Assembly (NCBI RefSeq): GCF_004216565.1
Contig: NZ_SGWV01000013.1
Coordinates: 1-64,000, forward strand
Source: Sphaerotilus mobilis
GTDB lineage: Bacteria > Pseudomonadota > Gammaproteobacteria > Burkholderiales > Burkholderiaceae_C
Reading direction: 5' to 3'
DNA length: 64,000 bases
Part shown: positions 24,894-34,794 of the stretch, piece after piece
Layout: every line of letters starts with the position of its first letter
How positions within the stretch are numbered: the stretch's first letter is position 1
Program-made: the position numbers and the translations under genes
The notes under the pieces: model-generated
Seen by the model: only the letters and a program-made list of their open reading frames with translations
Database searches by the model: none
What the model was told of the DNA's origin: nothing

Positions 24894-25931
24894 ATGGAAT
24901 TCTTCCGTTTCCGCCGCGACATCCCGTTCATGCGGCATGCGCTGATCTTCAACATCATTTCCTTCCTGACCTTTGCCGCTGCGGTCTTCTTCCTGATCAC
25001 CCGCGGCCTGCACCTGTCGATCGAGTTCACCGGCGGCACGGTCATCGAGACCGAATACGCCCAGAGCGCGGACATCGCCAAGGTGCGTTCCACGGTCGAG
25101 GCGATGAACCTCGGCGAGGTGCAGGTGCAGAAGTTCGGCACGTCGCGCGACGTGCTGATCCGCCTGCCGCTGCGTGAAGGCGTCAAGCAGAACGAGCTGG
25201 TCGGCAGGGTTTTCGCCGCGTTGTGCGCGTCCGAACAAGGTGTGGTCGCCAGCCGGCAGTTCACGTCCGAGAAGGGCGAGCAGATCAGCCGGGATGTCTG
25301 CGAAGCGGCGGGCGCCGAGCCGGTCAAGCTCTCGCGCAGCGAATTTGTCGGCCCGCAGGTCGGCAAGGAACTCGCCGAGGACGGTGCCAAGGCGCTGGCC
25401 TTCGTGATCGTCGGCATCATGATCTACCTCGCCTTCCGCTTCGAATGGAAGTTCGCGGTGGCGGCCATCATTGCCAACCTGCACGACGTCATCATCATCT
25501 TGGGCTTCTTCGCCTACTTCCAGTGGGAGTTCTCGCTGTCGGTGCTGGCGGCCGTGCTGGCGGTGCTGGGTTACTCGGTCAACGAGTCGGTCGTCATCTT
25601 CGACCGGATCCGCGAGGCCTTCCGCAAGTACCGCAAGATGAGCACGACCGAGGTGATCAACCACGCCATCACCAGCACGATGAGCCGGACCATCATCACC
25701 CACGGTTCGACCCAGATGATGGTGTTGTCGATGCTGGTCTTCGGTGGCCCGACGCTGTTCTATTTCGCCCTCGCACTGACCATCGGCATCTGTTTCGGCA
25801 TCTACTCTTCGGTCTTCGTGGCGGCGGCCGTCGCGATGTGGCTGGGCGTGAAGCGGGAGGACCTCGTGAGCGGTGGCCCGACGCGCAAGGATCACGATCC
25901 GAACGACCCGAATGCGGGTGCCGTGGTCTGA
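24894..25931 (+). CDS. secF: protein translocase subunit SecF
   Basis: A 345-residue six-span inner-membrane partner of SecD. Seen: the N-terminal FRRDIPFMRHALIFN, SIEFTGGTVIE after the first helix, SRSEFVGPQVGKELAEDGAKAL, and the conserved helix-4 region with GYSVNESVVIFDRIRE. The C-terminus is a short charged cytosolic tail. The ATG at 24894 has CAGGAG upstream. It completes the yajC-secD-secF operon; the next gene starts 52 bases later. Confidence 0.97.
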   Translation: MEFFRFRRDIPFMRHALIFNIISFLTFAAAVFFLITRGLHLSIEFTGGTVIETEYAQSADIAKVRSTVEAMNLGEVQVQKFGTSRDVLIRLPLREGVKQNELVGRVFAALCASEQGVVASRQFTSEKGEQISRDVCEAAGAEPVKLSRSEFVGPQVGKELAEDGAKALAFVIVGIMIYLAFRFEWKFAVAAIIANLHDVIIILGFFAYFQWEFSLSVLAAVLAVLGYSVNESVVIFDRIREAFRKYRKMSTTEVINHAITSTMSRTIITHGSTQMMVLSMLVFGGPTLFYFALALTIGICFGIYSSVFVAAAVAMWLGVKREDLVSGGPTRKDHDPNDPNAGAVV

Positions 25932-25983
25932 GGCTGGTGTAGAGTTCCTTCAACCCAACCAGCCGAGCGCGACGACCTGATCC

Positions 25984-28548
25984 ATGGCGCCTGCCATCCA
26001 TTCACCGGCTCTCGCCTCGCAGGCACGACGGTTCTATTTCGAGCTGCTGCTGCGCGAACTGCCGCGTGTCATCAAGGCCGTGCACCAGTCCTCGCGCGAG
26101 CAGATGAGCCAGAGTGGCTCGCCCGAGTTGCTGTCGCGTCGGCGTGACCTGGTGCTCGACCTGCCGCGCCTGGCGCCGCGCTGGCACCAGATCATGGTCC
26201 AGTCGCTGCGCAATGCGGTGACGCCCCCGCCGCCAGGCACGCCGCGTTCGATGACCTCGCACAACGCGACCAAGGCCAGCGAGCTGGCGCTGGTCGATGA
26301 CGACACCATTGAGCTGGAGATCGTTGCCTCGCGCATGGCACTGGCGATCATGGACAAGGTGTCGTGGGAGTTCTCGGACCTGCGCTATCGCATGTCTGCG
26401 CTCGAACGCCGCGAGGAACTCGACACCGGCGACATCCTGCGCCCGAACGTCATCGCGCGTGCGGCGATCGACGGCTGGCGGTCCGCCGGCCTGACGCTGG
26501 AGAACTGGCGCACCGCGCAGTCGCAGCTGCACGAAGAATTCGGTGTGCTGGTTCATGAGGGCTATCACGAGACCAACCGCTGGCTGATCGGGCAGGGGGT
26601 CTGCACGGACGTCAACCTGCGCCCCTTCATCCGTCGTAGCCGCGAAGGTGGCTCCGGCGCGGCGAGCGGGCATGGTCATGCCCAGACGACCGGCTCCGGC
26701 GCACCGTTGACGACGCCGGCGGCGCAGCCGCCAGTCGCGTCCTCGCCGTCACCTGCATCGTCAGCGGCTGGCGGTGCGCCGGGCCAGCGCTACCCGACGC
26801 CCACCGGCTTCAGCAAGGACAAGGACAAGTTCCAGCCGACCCCCGAGACCGCGCACCTGTTTGCACCGACCGTGGTCGCCGGCCTGCCGCTCCAGACCCG
26901 GCATCCGGGTCCCAGCTCGACCAGCCCGGGCAACCTGTCGCCGGCGGGTGCCAGCTCCGGCCGGGGGGATGTGCACGAGGAAACCCGCCTGATGACCCGC
27001 TCGCCGGGTCTCGCGCGGACCTTCGAGCAGGCCGAGATGGTGCTGGGACGGCTCAACCAGTTCGTCTCGCGCCAGGTCCCCGAGTTCAATCGCTCGACCA
27101 TCCAGCAGCCTCACCCGGCGTCTCCCGGGCTGCGCGCCGCCATCCACGATGCCCAGGTCGCCGTGCGCCAGCGCTTCGATGCGAGCGGGCCGGCCGGCGG
27201 CATGCCCGCCGGGGTGGGCCAGCCACCGGTGCTCGGGGCGTCGCAGATGGTCAGTGCGCCGGCGCTGCTGCAGGAACTCCAGCAGCGCAAGCAGGCCCTC
27301 AAGCAGGCTGCGACCACGCCGGTCGAACGCGCCACCATCGAGATCGTCGCGCTGATGTTCCAGAGCCTGCTGACCGAAGAGCGCATTCCGACCTCGATCC
27401 GCGTCTGGTTCGCCCGCCTGCAGATGCCGGTGCTGCGCGTGGCCGTGGCCGAGCCCGACTTCTTTGCCACCACCGACCACCCGGCGCGCAAGCTGATCGA
27501 CCGCATGGGCGCCTGTGTCATGGGCTTTGAGGTCGGCAGCGCAGGGGTCAGCGACGAGCTGGAAAAAGAGATCAAGCGCGTCGTGCAGGTCGTCGAAGCC
27601 TATCCCGACACCGGCCGGCGGGTCTTCCAGACCGTGTTGACCGAGTTCGAGCGCTTCCTTGAAAACTACTTCAAGACCACCCACGCCGCAGCCAGCAAGG
27701 GCGTGAGCCTCGCCCAGCAGATCGAGCAGCGCGAGACGCTGGCGATCCAGTACACGATCGAGCTGCGCAAGATGCTCAACGAGGTGCCGGTGCACGACGG
27801 CGTGCGCGAGTTCCTCTTCCACGTCTGGGCCGACGTGCTGGCCACCACCGGTGTCAAGTCCGGCCAGGGCAGCGACGCGACCAAGCAGATGCAGCGCGCC
27901 GCCGCCGACCTGATCTGGCTGGCCAGTGCCAAGGTCTCGCGCGAGGAGCGCTCCGAGGCCATCCGCCGCCTGCCGCCGCTGCTCAAGAAGCTGCGCGAGG
28001 GCATGGCCTCGGCTGGCGTGCCGCAGGCCAAGCAGGACGAATACATCCAGGCCCTCAACAACTCGCTGGCGGCGGCCTTCTCGGCCCGCACCGCGACCAT
28101 CCCGTCCGAGCGGCTGGATGAGCTGATGATGCAGATGGAGACGCTCGAGGAACTGCTGCCCGACGCGGACCACATCGAGATCGACGAGTCGATGGTGCGC
28201 GATCTGTCCGGGCATGACGAGGGTGATCTTGAGGTCGTGGCCGAGGGCGGCTCGATGCCGACGCCGGCCATGCTGGCCTGGACCGCCGAGCTGCAGGTCG
28301 GCGCCTGGTTCAAGCTCGATTACCGCGACCGGGTGGATCCGGTCCAGCTGGCCTGGCAGGGCTTGCGCAAGCAGCTCGCCATGTTCGTCACGCCGACCGG
28401 GCGCGGCATCATGTTCCAGAAGCACCGCCTGGCGGCCTTCCTGCAGGCCGGCCTGCTGGTGCCGGTCGAAGAGGAATCGCTGACGGTGCGCGCCACGCGC
28501 AGCGCGCTGGCCAAGCTCGACGCCGATCCGACGCGCTTGTTGCAGTGA
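25984..28548 (+). CDS. DUF1631 family protein
   Basis: An 854-residue protein of the DUF1631 family (sometimes mislabelled thymidine phosphorylase). Seen: an N-terminal helical part (RRFYFELLLRELPRVIKAV), a disordered Ser/Pro/Gly-rich insert (residues ~220-330), a large helical centre (~340-720; for example VRVWFARLQMPVLRVAVAEPDFF-like text near 480) and an acidic stretch (LLPDADHIEIDES). The C-terminal ~90 residues (LQVGAWFKLDYRDR...RGIMFQKHRLAAFL) are beta-rich and resemble a PilZ-like barrel, which is inference. No signal peptide. The function is not known. A terminator follows. Confidence 0.82.
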   Translation: MAPAIHSPALASQARRFYFELLLRELPRVIKAVHQSSREQMSQSGSPELLSRRRDLVLDLPRLAPRWHQIMVQSLRNAVTPPPPGTPRSMTSHNATKASELALVDDDTIELEIVASRMALAIMDKVSWEFSDLRYRMSALERREELDTGDILRPNVIARAAIDGWRSAGLTLENWRTAQSQLHEEFGVLVHEGYHETNRWLIGQGVCTDVNLRPFIRRSREGGSGAASGHGHAQTTGSGAPLTTPAAQPPVASSPSPASSAAGGAPGQRYPTPTGFSKDKDKFQPTPETAHLFAPTVVAGLPLQTRHPGPSSTSPGNLSPAGASSGRGDVHEETRLMTRSPGLARTFEQAEMVLGRLNQFVSRQVPEFNRSTIQQPHPASPGLRAAIHDAQVAVRQRFDASGPAGGMPAGVGQPPVLGASQMVSAPALLQELQQRKQALKQAATTPVERATIEIVALMFQSLLTEERIPTSIRVWFARLQMPVLRVAVAEPDFFATTDHPARKLIDRMGACVMGFEVGSAGVSDELEKEIKRVVQVVEAYPDTGRRVFQTVLTEFERFLENYFKTTHAAASKGVSLAQQIEQRETLAIQYTIELRKMLNEVPVHDGVREFLFHVWADVLATTGVKSGQGSDATKQMQRAAADLIWLASAKVSREERSEAIRRLPPLLKKLREGMASAGVPQAKQDEYIQALNNSLAAAFSARTATIPSERLDELMMQMETLEELLPDADHIEIDESMVRDLSGHDEGDLEVVAEGGSMPTPAMLAWTAELQVGAWFKLDYRDRVDPVQLAWQGLRKQLAMFVTPTGRGIMFQKHRLAAFLQAGLLVPVEEESLTVRATRSALAKLDADPTRLLQ

Positions 28549-28568
28549 ACGCCTGAGCCGCAAACGAC

Positions 28569-28594
28569 AACGGAGCCCGAGGGCTCCGTTTTTG
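28569..28594 (+). terminator. Rho-independent terminator after the DUF1631 gene
   Basis: ACGGAGCCC and GGGCTCCGT around a GA loop, followed by TTTTT. It lies 20 bases after the stop and ends the plus-strand transcript before the convergent smg gene. Confidence 0.9.
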
Positions 28595-28632
28595 TTGTCT
28601 GTTCGTTTGTTCGTCTGTTGGCTTGTGCCGGG

Positions 28633-29085
28633 TCAGTGGATCAGCCTGTCCTCGGCATCGACGAAGAGCTCGTCGAGGATCAGCGCATCGGGTTCCTCGC
28701 CCAGGCTCCAGAACACCATCAGCACGATGATCTTCAGGTCTTCCAGCGGAACAGGGGCGCCGTCGAAGGCCATCGCGCGGTCAACCACGATCTCGCGCAT
28801 CGATGGTGGCAACACGCCGGCCGATTCGAGGAAGCTCAGGAAGGAGATCGACGCGACGCCCAGATGGTCTTGCTCGTTGGGCAGGTAGACGCGGACCGAC
28901 AGGTCGTGCTGATTGGCAACGTAGGACTCGGCGACGCTCGCGAGGCCGTCCAGCCACGTCAGGGCATCGGCGATTTCTTCACTCTCGAAACCCACCGCGC
29001 TGAGCTTCTTGGACAACTGCTCATGGTCCGGACATGCGTCCGGGCGCCAGTAGTTTTCGTAGAGGTACACGAGCACGTCGAACAT
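28633..29085 (-). CDS. smg: Smg family protein (DUF494)
   Basis: A 150-residue cytosolic protein. Seen: the family start MFDVLVYLYENYW, LSKKLSAVGFESEEIADALTWLDGL in the middle and SLGEEPDALILDELFVDAEDRL at the end. The function is unknown. The gene accompanies dprA in gamma- and betaproteobacteria, as here (87 bases after dprA on the same strand). I chose the ATG at 29085 because homologues begin with MFDVL. Confidence 0.94.
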   Translation of the reverse strand: MFDVLVYLYENYWRPDACPDHEQLSKKLSAVGFESEEIADALTWLDGLASVAESYVANQHDLSVRVYLPNEQDHLGVASISFLSFLESAGVLPPSMREIVVDRAMAFDGAPVPLEDLKIIVLMVFWSLGEEPDALILDELFVDAEDRLIH

Positions 29086-29172
29086 GAATCCACTATACCC
29101 CAGCGACTTCCGCAGGCCGTTTGCCGGCGCCGTGCGCGGGATCACGCCTGACCGGTTTCGTCGGACCGGGTC

Positions 29173-30357
29173 TCACGCGCTGGCACGGCGTTGGAACACC
29201 CCGCCGGGCAGCCGCAGAACGGCGCCCGACAGTTCCAGGTCGAGCAGCCGGACCGACAGTGCCGAGGCGCTCCAGCCGGTGCGAGCCTGCAGCACATCCA
29301 GCGTGGCCGCGCTCCAGCCGAGGGCGGCCAGCAGCGGGTCTTCGGGCGCCTCGTCGGCCGCCGCGGTGGCGTGCTCGCTCGCCTGATCCAGGGGCATCTG
29401 CCCGTCCGCGTCGGACTCCCTGGGCGAGCCGGGGCGGGCCGCGAGGTGCAACTCCTCCAGGACGTCCTGCAGGCTCTCAACCAGCTTGGCGCCCTGCCGG
29501 ATCAGGGCATGGCAGCCGCGTGACTGCGGGTTGTGGACCGAACCTGGGATGGCAAAGACCTCGCGGCCCGCCTCGACCGACAGGCGAGCGGTCAGCAGCG
29601 AACCCGAACGCAGCGCCGCCTCGACCACCAGCGTGCCCAGCGCCGCCGTGGCGATCAGTCGGTTGCGTTGCGGGAAGTGCGACGGCAGCGGCGCGGTGCC
29701 CAGCGGCATCTCGCTGACGAGCAAGCCATGGCCGGTGATGCGTTGCGCCAGTTGGATGTGGCTGCGCGGATAGATGCGATCCAGGCCACTGCCAAGGATC
29801 GCGACGGTGCCGACCGGCCCGGTCAGCGCACCTTCGTGGGCGGCGCCATCGACGCCGATGGCCAGACCCGAGATGACGCACAGGCCCGCTTCGCTGGCGG
29901 CGGCTGCAAAGTCGTGGGCGTGGGCCAGCCCGTCCGGGGTCGGATGGCGGGTGCCGACGATCGCCAGCATCGGCCGTTGCAACAGGCTCAGGTCGCCTTC
30001 TGTGCAGACCAGCAGGGGCGGGTCGGCGCTGTCGAGCCAGCCACGGGGGTAGAAGCCGGGCTGGTCCAGCGTCAGCACCTGTCGCAGCGGCGAGGCCTGC
30101 AGCCAGTCCCAGGTCGACGCGACCAACGGTTCGACGCCCGTCAGCGGGCGGTGCAGAGCGTCCGCCAAGGACGTGCCAACGTGCGCCGCCAGGGCTGCTC
30201 GACCGGCCTGCCGCACCGCCATCGGACTGCCAAAGGTGGCCAGCAGGCGACGTGCGGTGCCTCGCCCGATGCCGGGCGTTTCCAGCAGATGCAGCCAATC
30301 GGCCAGTTCGGCCCGGGTCAGGCTGGGAAGCTTGGGTTTCTCGTCAGTCAGGGTCAT
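29173..30357 (-). CDS. dprA: DNA processing protein DprA
   Basis: A 394-residue protein that binds single-stranded DNA taken up in transformation and loads RecA. Seen: an N-terminal SAM-like helical part (LLETPGIGRGTARRLLATFG), the Rossmann core with AIVGTRHPTPDG, VISGLAIGVDGAAHEGAL, AILGSGLDRIYP, FPQRNRLIATAALGTLVVEA and AIPGSVHNPQSRGCHALIRQGA, and a C-terminal winged-helix part (~330-394). All conserved motifs are intact. It suggests natural competence is at least possible. It lies between the LysM gene and smg. Confidence 0.96.
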   Translation of the reverse strand: MTLTDEKPKLPSLTRAELADWLHLLETPGIGRGTARRLLATFGSPMAVRQAGRAALAAHVGTSLADALHRPLTGVEPLVASTWDWLQASPLRQVLTLDQPGFYPRGWLDSADPPLLVCTEGDLSLLQRPMLAIVGTRHPTPDGLAHAHDFAAAASEAGLCVISGLAIGVDGAAHEGALTGPVGTVAILGSGLDRIYPRSHIQLAQRITGHGLLVSEMPLGTAPLPSHFPQRNRLIATAALGTLVVEAALRSGSLLTARLSVEAGREVFAIPGSVHNPQSRGCHALIRQGAKLVESLQDVLEELHLAARPGSPRESDADGQMPLDQASEHATAAADEAPEDPLLAALGWSAATLDVLQARTGWSASALSVRLLDLELSGAVLRLPGGVFQRRASA

Positions 30358-30395
30358 GGCGCCGGTCCGGTGAGGGCCTGTCGCGCCATCGCGCG

Positions 30396-31595
30396 TCAGG
30401 GCTGCGTGATGTGGTCACCCCGGCGCACGGGGGTCTCGGACGCCAGAATGAGGCCGTAGGAAACGCGCTGGAAGACGCGGAAGACGTAGAGGTGGCCGTT
30501 GCGCTCGGCCGGCAGACGCACGCTGGTGCGTTCCGGGTCCTCGCGGTCCCGCACCACGCTGCCGGCTCGCCAGATGGCCAGCACGTGGCCCGGCTCGACG
30601 CCGCCGGAGCGGCCGCGGTTGATCGCGATGATCTGGTTCTGGCCGGCCTGCAGGCCCTCGCCATAGACCGACACCACCATGGCGTCCAGCGGCGAGGAGG
30701 GCGCGTGCGGCACGTGGCGGCCGTCGTCGCGGGGCTGAGGCGCCGTCAAGCGGTCACCGACGCCGGCTTCCTGGCGCAGGGTCTTCAGGCTGACGGTGGC
30801 GGGGATGATCTCCGGCTTGCCGTCGTCCAGCGTGCGCTGTTCGCCCGGCTGCAGGTATTCGGCGGTGCCGACGAAGGCGGCCTCGAAGCCGAGCACTTCG
30901 CCCGTCTCCGGGTCCGTCAGCGGCTGGGCCCGGCGAAAGACCTGCCAGTCACGCCGCGGCGCCATCTCGCCGCGCACGTAGGCGACGTCACCGCGACCGA
31001 GCAGCACCCGACCCTCGCGGCCGGCGACGATGCGCGGTGCGGTCTCCAGCTCGTTGCTGTCGAGCACGACCGCATCGGTCAGGAAGGGCTGGATCAGGGT
31101 CAGGTTGATGGCGCCGATCGGGCCGCGGTCCATCGCGGTCTCACGAGCCCGAGGCGAGAGCTTCTCGGTCCCGCTGGCGTCGATGACGCGGCCGACCTGC
31201 AACTGGGCCCGTCCACCGTTCTTGACCAGCACCAGCATCTGGCCCGGGTAGATCAGGTGCGGGTTGCGGATCGCGTCGAGGTTCATGCCCCACAGCTCGG
31301 GCCAGCGCCAGGGGGTGCGCAGGAACAGGCTGGAGATGTCCCACAGCGTGTCACCGCGCTTGACGGTGTAGCTGTCAGGCGCCGTGGGCGACAGCTCGCT
31401 GAGCGGCACGCCGGCCTGGGCGACCTGGCGTGCGGTGCCGCGTTGTGCGTCGGTGACCGGATAATTCGGCTCGGCCGCCTGGACACCGTCAGGACCCAGG
31501 GCGCCGGCCAGCAAGACCAGCCCGCTCAAGGCCGCTGCGAGCGAACCCGGCGCGGCAAACCGGCGGCGGAAAACAGTTGCGTGACGCAGAAACAT
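30396..31595 (-). CDS. LysM domain protein, exported
   Basis: A 399-residue protein with a signal peptide (basic start FLRHATVFRRRF, then SLAAALSGLVLLAGAL, cut near VQAAE). A LysM peptidoglycan-binding domain lies at ~70-125 (YTVKRGDTLWDISSLFL...NPHLIYPGQMLVLV). The remaining ~270 residues are specific to the betaproteobacterial family found next to dprA and def; they contain VLLGRGDVAYVRGE and AINRGRSGGVEPGHVLAIW. Probably periplasmic and cell-wall bound. I chose the ATG at 31595 because it gives a proper signal peptide. It is divergent from def across 256 bases. Confidence 0.93.
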   Translation of the reverse strand: MFLRHATVFRRRFAAPGSLAAALSGLVLLAGALGPDGVQAAEPNYPVTDAQRGTARQVAQAGVPLSELSPTAPDSYTVKRGDTLWDISSLFLRTPWRWPELWGMNLDAIRNPHLIYPGQMLVLVKNGGRAQLQVGRVIDASGTEKLSPRARETAMDRGPIGAINLTLIQPFLTDAVVLDSNELETAPRIVAGREGRVLLGRGDVAYVRGEMAPRRDWQVFRRAQPLTDPETGEVLGFEAAFVGTAEYLQPGEQRTLDDGKPEIIPATVSLKTLRQEAGVGDRLTAPQPRDDGRHVPHAPSSPLDAMVVSVYGEGLQAGQNQIIAINRGRSGGVEPGHVLAIWRAGSVVRDREDPERTSVRLPAERNGHLYVFRVFQRVSYGLILASETPVRRGDHITQP

Positions 31596-31851
31596 GGACC
31601 GCTGCTCCGTGGAAGCTGATTCGGCAGTCTGCCAGCGGTGCAGGGGATGCGATGCCATCCTCTGCAGGCGGCTCGGCCTTGCGCGAAAATCTTCATTCAG
31701 TTTCATAAATTCTGCCTGTAAACCCTTGATGCTGCAACGAAAACGGGTCGCCGGACCGTATCTGCCAGTGACCGTTGGCTGGTGCTGATCCGTCCCGTCC
31801 TGCACGTCAACATTCCCGCGGCGACGACTGGCGCCGCTTGAGCGAGTCCCC

Positions 31852-32367
31852 ATGAGCCTGCTGACCATCCTGCGCTATCCCGATGCGCGCCTGAACAAGA
31901 TTGCCAAGCCGGTGGCCGAGGTCAATGACCGCATCCGGCGTCTGGTCGACGACATGTTCGAGACCATGTACGCCTCGCGCGGCATTGGATTGGCGGCAAC
32001 CCAGGTTGACGTGCATGAGCGTGTCATCGTCATCGACACCTCCGAGGACCGCTCCGAGCCGCGCGTGCTGATCAACCCGAAGCTGGTGGCCGTCAGCGAC
32101 GAGATGATGGTCGGCGACGAGGGCTGCCTGTCGGTGCCGACCATCTATGACAAGGTCGAGCGCCACGTCCGCGTCACCGTCGAGGCGCTGGACCGTGACG
32201 GCAAGACCTGCCGCTTCGACGCCGAGGACCTGCTGGCTGTCTGCGTGCAGCATGAGATGGACCACCTCCAGGGCAAGGTCTTCGTCGAATACCTGTCGCC
32301 GCTCAAGCGCAACCGCATCCGCAGCAAGATGATCAAGCGCACGCGCGACGACGAGTCCGACGCATGA
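31852..32367 (+). CDS. def: peptide deformylase
   Basis: A 171-residue metalloenzyme that removes the formyl group from the N-terminus of new proteins. Seen: motif 1 GIGLAATQ (near residue 45), motif 2 EGCLSV (metal Cys near 92) and motif 3 QHEMDH (two metal His near 133-137). The start is followed by the usual [12 protein letters not shown]. It overlaps fmt by four bases, so formylation and deformylation enzymes are coupled. Confidence 0.97.
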   Translation: MSLLTILRYPDARLNKIAKPVAEVNDRIRRLVDDMFETMYASRGIGLAATQVDVHERVIVIDTSEDRSEPRVLINPKLVAVSDEMMVGDEGCLSVPTIYDKVERHVRVTVEALDRDGKTCRFDAEDLLAVCVQHEMDHLQGKVFVEYLSPLKRNRIRSKMIKRTRDDESDA

Positions 32368-33362
32368 CGGCGACCGTCGCTGCGCCGGTCTTGCGGGTGG
32401 CGTATGCCGGCACGCCGGAGTTTGCGGCCACTGCGCTGGCAGCCATCCTGGCCGCCGGTCATGTCGTGCCGCTGGTGCTGACCCAGCCTGACCGGCCGGC
32501 TGGCCGTGGGATGAAGTTGCAGGCCTCGCCGGTCAAGCAACTGGCGCAGCAACACGGCGTGCCGGTCGTGCAGAGCGTCAGCCTGAAGCTCGATGGCCGC
32601 CACCCGGCGGATGCCGCCGCCGCGCGCGAGGCCTTGCTGGCCGCCGCGCCGGACGTGCTGGTGGTTGCCGCCTATGGCCTGATCCTGCCCGAGTGGGTGC
32701 TCACCTTGCCGCGACTGGGCTGCCTGAACATCCACGCTTCGCTGCTGCCGCGCTGGCGCGGTGCGGCGCCGATTCATCGCGCCATCGAGGCGGGGGACCC
32801 GTTCACCGGCATCACCCTGATGCAGATGGATGCCGGCCTGGACACCGGGCCGATGCTGCTGCGCGCCCAGACCGCCATCGGCGTCGACGAGACCACCGCG
32901 ACGCTGCACGATCGTCTGGCGGCACAAGGCGCGGCGCTGGTGCTGAAGGGGCTGACCGATGCGGCGCTTGGCCGCCTGAACCCGGTGGTCCAGCCGACCG
33001 AGGGCGTGACGTATGCGCACAAGATCGAGAAGGCCGAGGCCGCGATCGACTGGCGCTACGCGGCGACCGTGATCGAGCGCCGCGTGCGCGCCTTCGACCC
33101 CTTCCCCGGGGCGACCTGTGCCATGCCGGTCGACGGCGGCGCCGCCGAAACCGTCAAGGTTTGGGCGACGCGGCTGGCCGATGCCGCGATGCCGGCGGGC
33201 GCGCCCGGTCAAGTCCTTGCGGTCGAGCCCGACGGCCTGTGCGTGGCCTGCGGCGAAGGCGCCTTGTGGCTGACGCGGCTGCAGCGGCCGGGCGGCAAGC
33301 GGGTCACGGCACGTGAATTCCTGCAGGTGCGACCGCTGGCGGCCGGGCTGGTTCTGTCCTGA
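32364..33362 (+). CDS. fmt: methionyl-tRNA formyltransferase
   Basis: A 332-residue enzyme that formylates initiator Met-tRNA using 10-formyl-THF. Seen: N-terminal [15 protein letters not shown], the flexible loop region [11 protein letters not shown], the catalytic [16 protein letters not shown] with the Asn-His pair, and the Asp in [12 protein letters not shown]-terminal OB-fold domain begins near residue 210 ([14 protein letters not shown]). The ATG at 32364 overlaps the def stop region. The length is typical. Confidence 0.97.
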   Translation: MTATVAAPVLRVAYAGTPEFAATALAAILAAGHVVPLVLTQPDRPAGRGMKLQASPVKQLAQQHGVPVVQSVSLKLDGRHPADAAAAREALLAAAPDVLVVAAYGLILPEWVLTLPRLGCLNIHASLLPRWRGAAPIHRAIEAGDPFTGITLMQMDAGLDTGPMLLRAQTAIGVDETTATLHDRLAAQGAALVLKGLTDAALGRLNPVVQPTEGVTYAHKIEKAEAAIDWRYAATVIERRVRAFDPFPGATCAMPVDGGAAETVKVWATRLADAAMPAGAPGQVLAVEPDGLCVACGEGALWLTRLQRPGGKRVTAREFLQVRPLAAGLVLS

Positions 33363-33475
33363 GTCGATTCGGCCGGCTGGTTTGATCGCTCGAAAAGCGG
33401 GGGCCGCCTCAAGCAGCGCCCGCGCCGGTCGATAGCACGGGGGAGAACGCTTTCCGTCCCTTGCCCGAGCTGACC

Positions 33476-33964
33476 ATGCGCCGCATCCTGAACCTGATTT
33501 CCCTGCTCCTGGCCGCCGGCCTGATGGTCGGCTGCGATGCCCTTGGCATCGAGAGTGGCACGGCCGCCGCCGCCCGCAAGGAGGCCGACGGCATGGCCAT
33601 CGGCAGCGCCTGCCGCCACGCGACCCGTGCGATCGAGGACTGCTACACGCTCAATCCGAAGGCGACCAAGTCGGCGGTCTACGCCGGCTGGCGCGATATG
33701 GACGAGTACATGCGCGAGAACAAGATCGACGGCATCGCCCCGGTGATCCCGCGCAAGTCGGCCAAGCCTGCCGCGCCGGCGGCGTCTGCCGCCGACGGCG
33801 AAGGTGCGGCGGCCGACGGCCATGCCGAGCCGGCGGACAAGGCCGACGCTCACGAGGCCGGGCCGGCCAAGTCGCGCAACAGCCACGGCGACGCCGGCGT
33901 AACCGCCACGCCTGCCGTGCGCGAGGCGCGTGCATCGACGCCGCGTCAGCCCACGACGCACTGA
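33476..33964 (+). CDS. small hypothetical lipoprotein
   Basis: A 162-residue predicted lipoprotein: signal sequence MRRILNLISLLLAAGLMVGC with lipobox LMVGC (Cys-20). The mature part has a helical middle with two cysteines (SACRHATRAIEDCYTL) and YAGWRDMDEYMREN, which recalls small betaproteobacterial lipoproteins of unknown function. The last ~70 residues are Ala/Glu/Lys-rich and disordered. It lies between fmt and azlC on the same strand with no clear link to either. I used the ATG at 33476 because it starts the signal peptide; a TTG 15 bases upstream is possible. Confidence 0.7.
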   Translation: MRRILNLISLLLAAGLMVGCDALGIESGTAAAARKEADGMAIGSACRHATRAIEDCYTLNPKATKSAVYAGWRDMDEYMRENKIDGIAPVIPRKSAKPAAPAASAADGEGAAADGHAEPADKADAHEAGPAKSRNSHGDAGVTATPAVREARASTPRQPTTH

Positions 33965-34010
33965 GCGCCGTCGCTTCCTCGGCCGGCGAGGCCGATGTGA
34001 CAATGTCCGG

Positions 34011-34778
34011 ATGTCCCGACTGGCCGCCTGGCGCTCCGAACTGATCCACCTGCTGGCCGAGCCGCAGTTCCGGCGTGGCGTGCGCGACATGCTGCCGATG
34101 ACACCGGGCATCGCGGCCTGGGGCCTGGTGACCGGCGTGGCGATGATCAAGAGCGGCCTGAGCCTGCCGCTCGCCTTGCTGATGAGCCTGGTGGTGTTTG
34201 CCGGCTCCTCGCAACTGGCCTCGCTGCCGCTGCTGGCGGTGGGTGCGCCGATGTGGGTGATCTGGCTGACGTCCTTCGTCGTCAACCTGCGCTTCGTCAT
34301 CTACAGCGCGCAATGGCGCTGGTATTTCGGCGGCCTGAGCCGACCGAAACGCCTGGCGATGACCTATTTCGCCGCCGACCTCAACTACGTCGTCTTCCTG
34401 AAAGCTTGGCCCGAGCCGGAACCGGCGCCCGGTCAGGTCCCGTATTTCCTCGGCGGCGTCTTCATCATGTGGTTCGCCTGGCAGATCCCGTCGATCGCCG
34501 GCATCGTGCTGGCCGACTCGGTGCCGCCGGCCTGGGGCCTGGGCTTCGCCGGCACGCTGGCGCTGATCGGCCTGACCTGCACGCTGCTGGTCGACCGCGC
34601 CACCTGGGTGGCCGCAGCCGTGGCGGCACTGGCCGCCGTGGCCGCGTTTGCCTTGCCCTACAAGCTGCACATCATCGTGGCGGTCGCCGCAGCGGTCGCT
34701 GCCGGGCTGATGCTGGACGGCGAAGGTGGCGCCGGCCGACGTCCCCGCAAGGGCGCCGCACCGGACGCAGCCGCCTGA
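34011..34778 (+). CDS. azlC: AzlC family amino-acid exporter, large subunit
   Basis: A 255-residue inner-membrane protein with about seven hydrophobic segments. Seen: the AzlC pattern RRGVRDMLPMTPGIAAWGLV, LMSLVVFAGSSQLASL and WLTSFVVNLRFVIYSAQW. With AzlD it forms a two-part exporter of branched-chain amino acids and analogues. The ATG at 34011 fits the family start. azlD follows after 16 bases. Confidence 0.93.
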   Translation: MSRLAAWRSELIHLLAEPQFRRGVRDMLPMTPGIAAWGLVTGVAMIKSGLSLPLALLMSLVVFAGSSQLASLPLLAVGAPMWVIWLTSFVVNLRFVIYSAQWRWYFGGLSRPKRLAMTYFAADLNYVVFLKAWPEPEPAPGQVPYFLGGVFIMWFAWQIPSIAGIVLADSVPPAWGLGFAGTLALIGLTCTLLVDRATWVAAAVAALAAVAAFALPYKLHIIVAVAAAVAAGLMLDGEGGAGRRPRKGAAPDAAA

Positions 34779-34794
34779 ACGGAGGGTTGGACAC

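Noticed and set aside
22749-25895. A minus-strand open frame of about 1,000 codons over secD and secF
   Set aside because: It is an antisense shadow of secDF; no start signal or domain.
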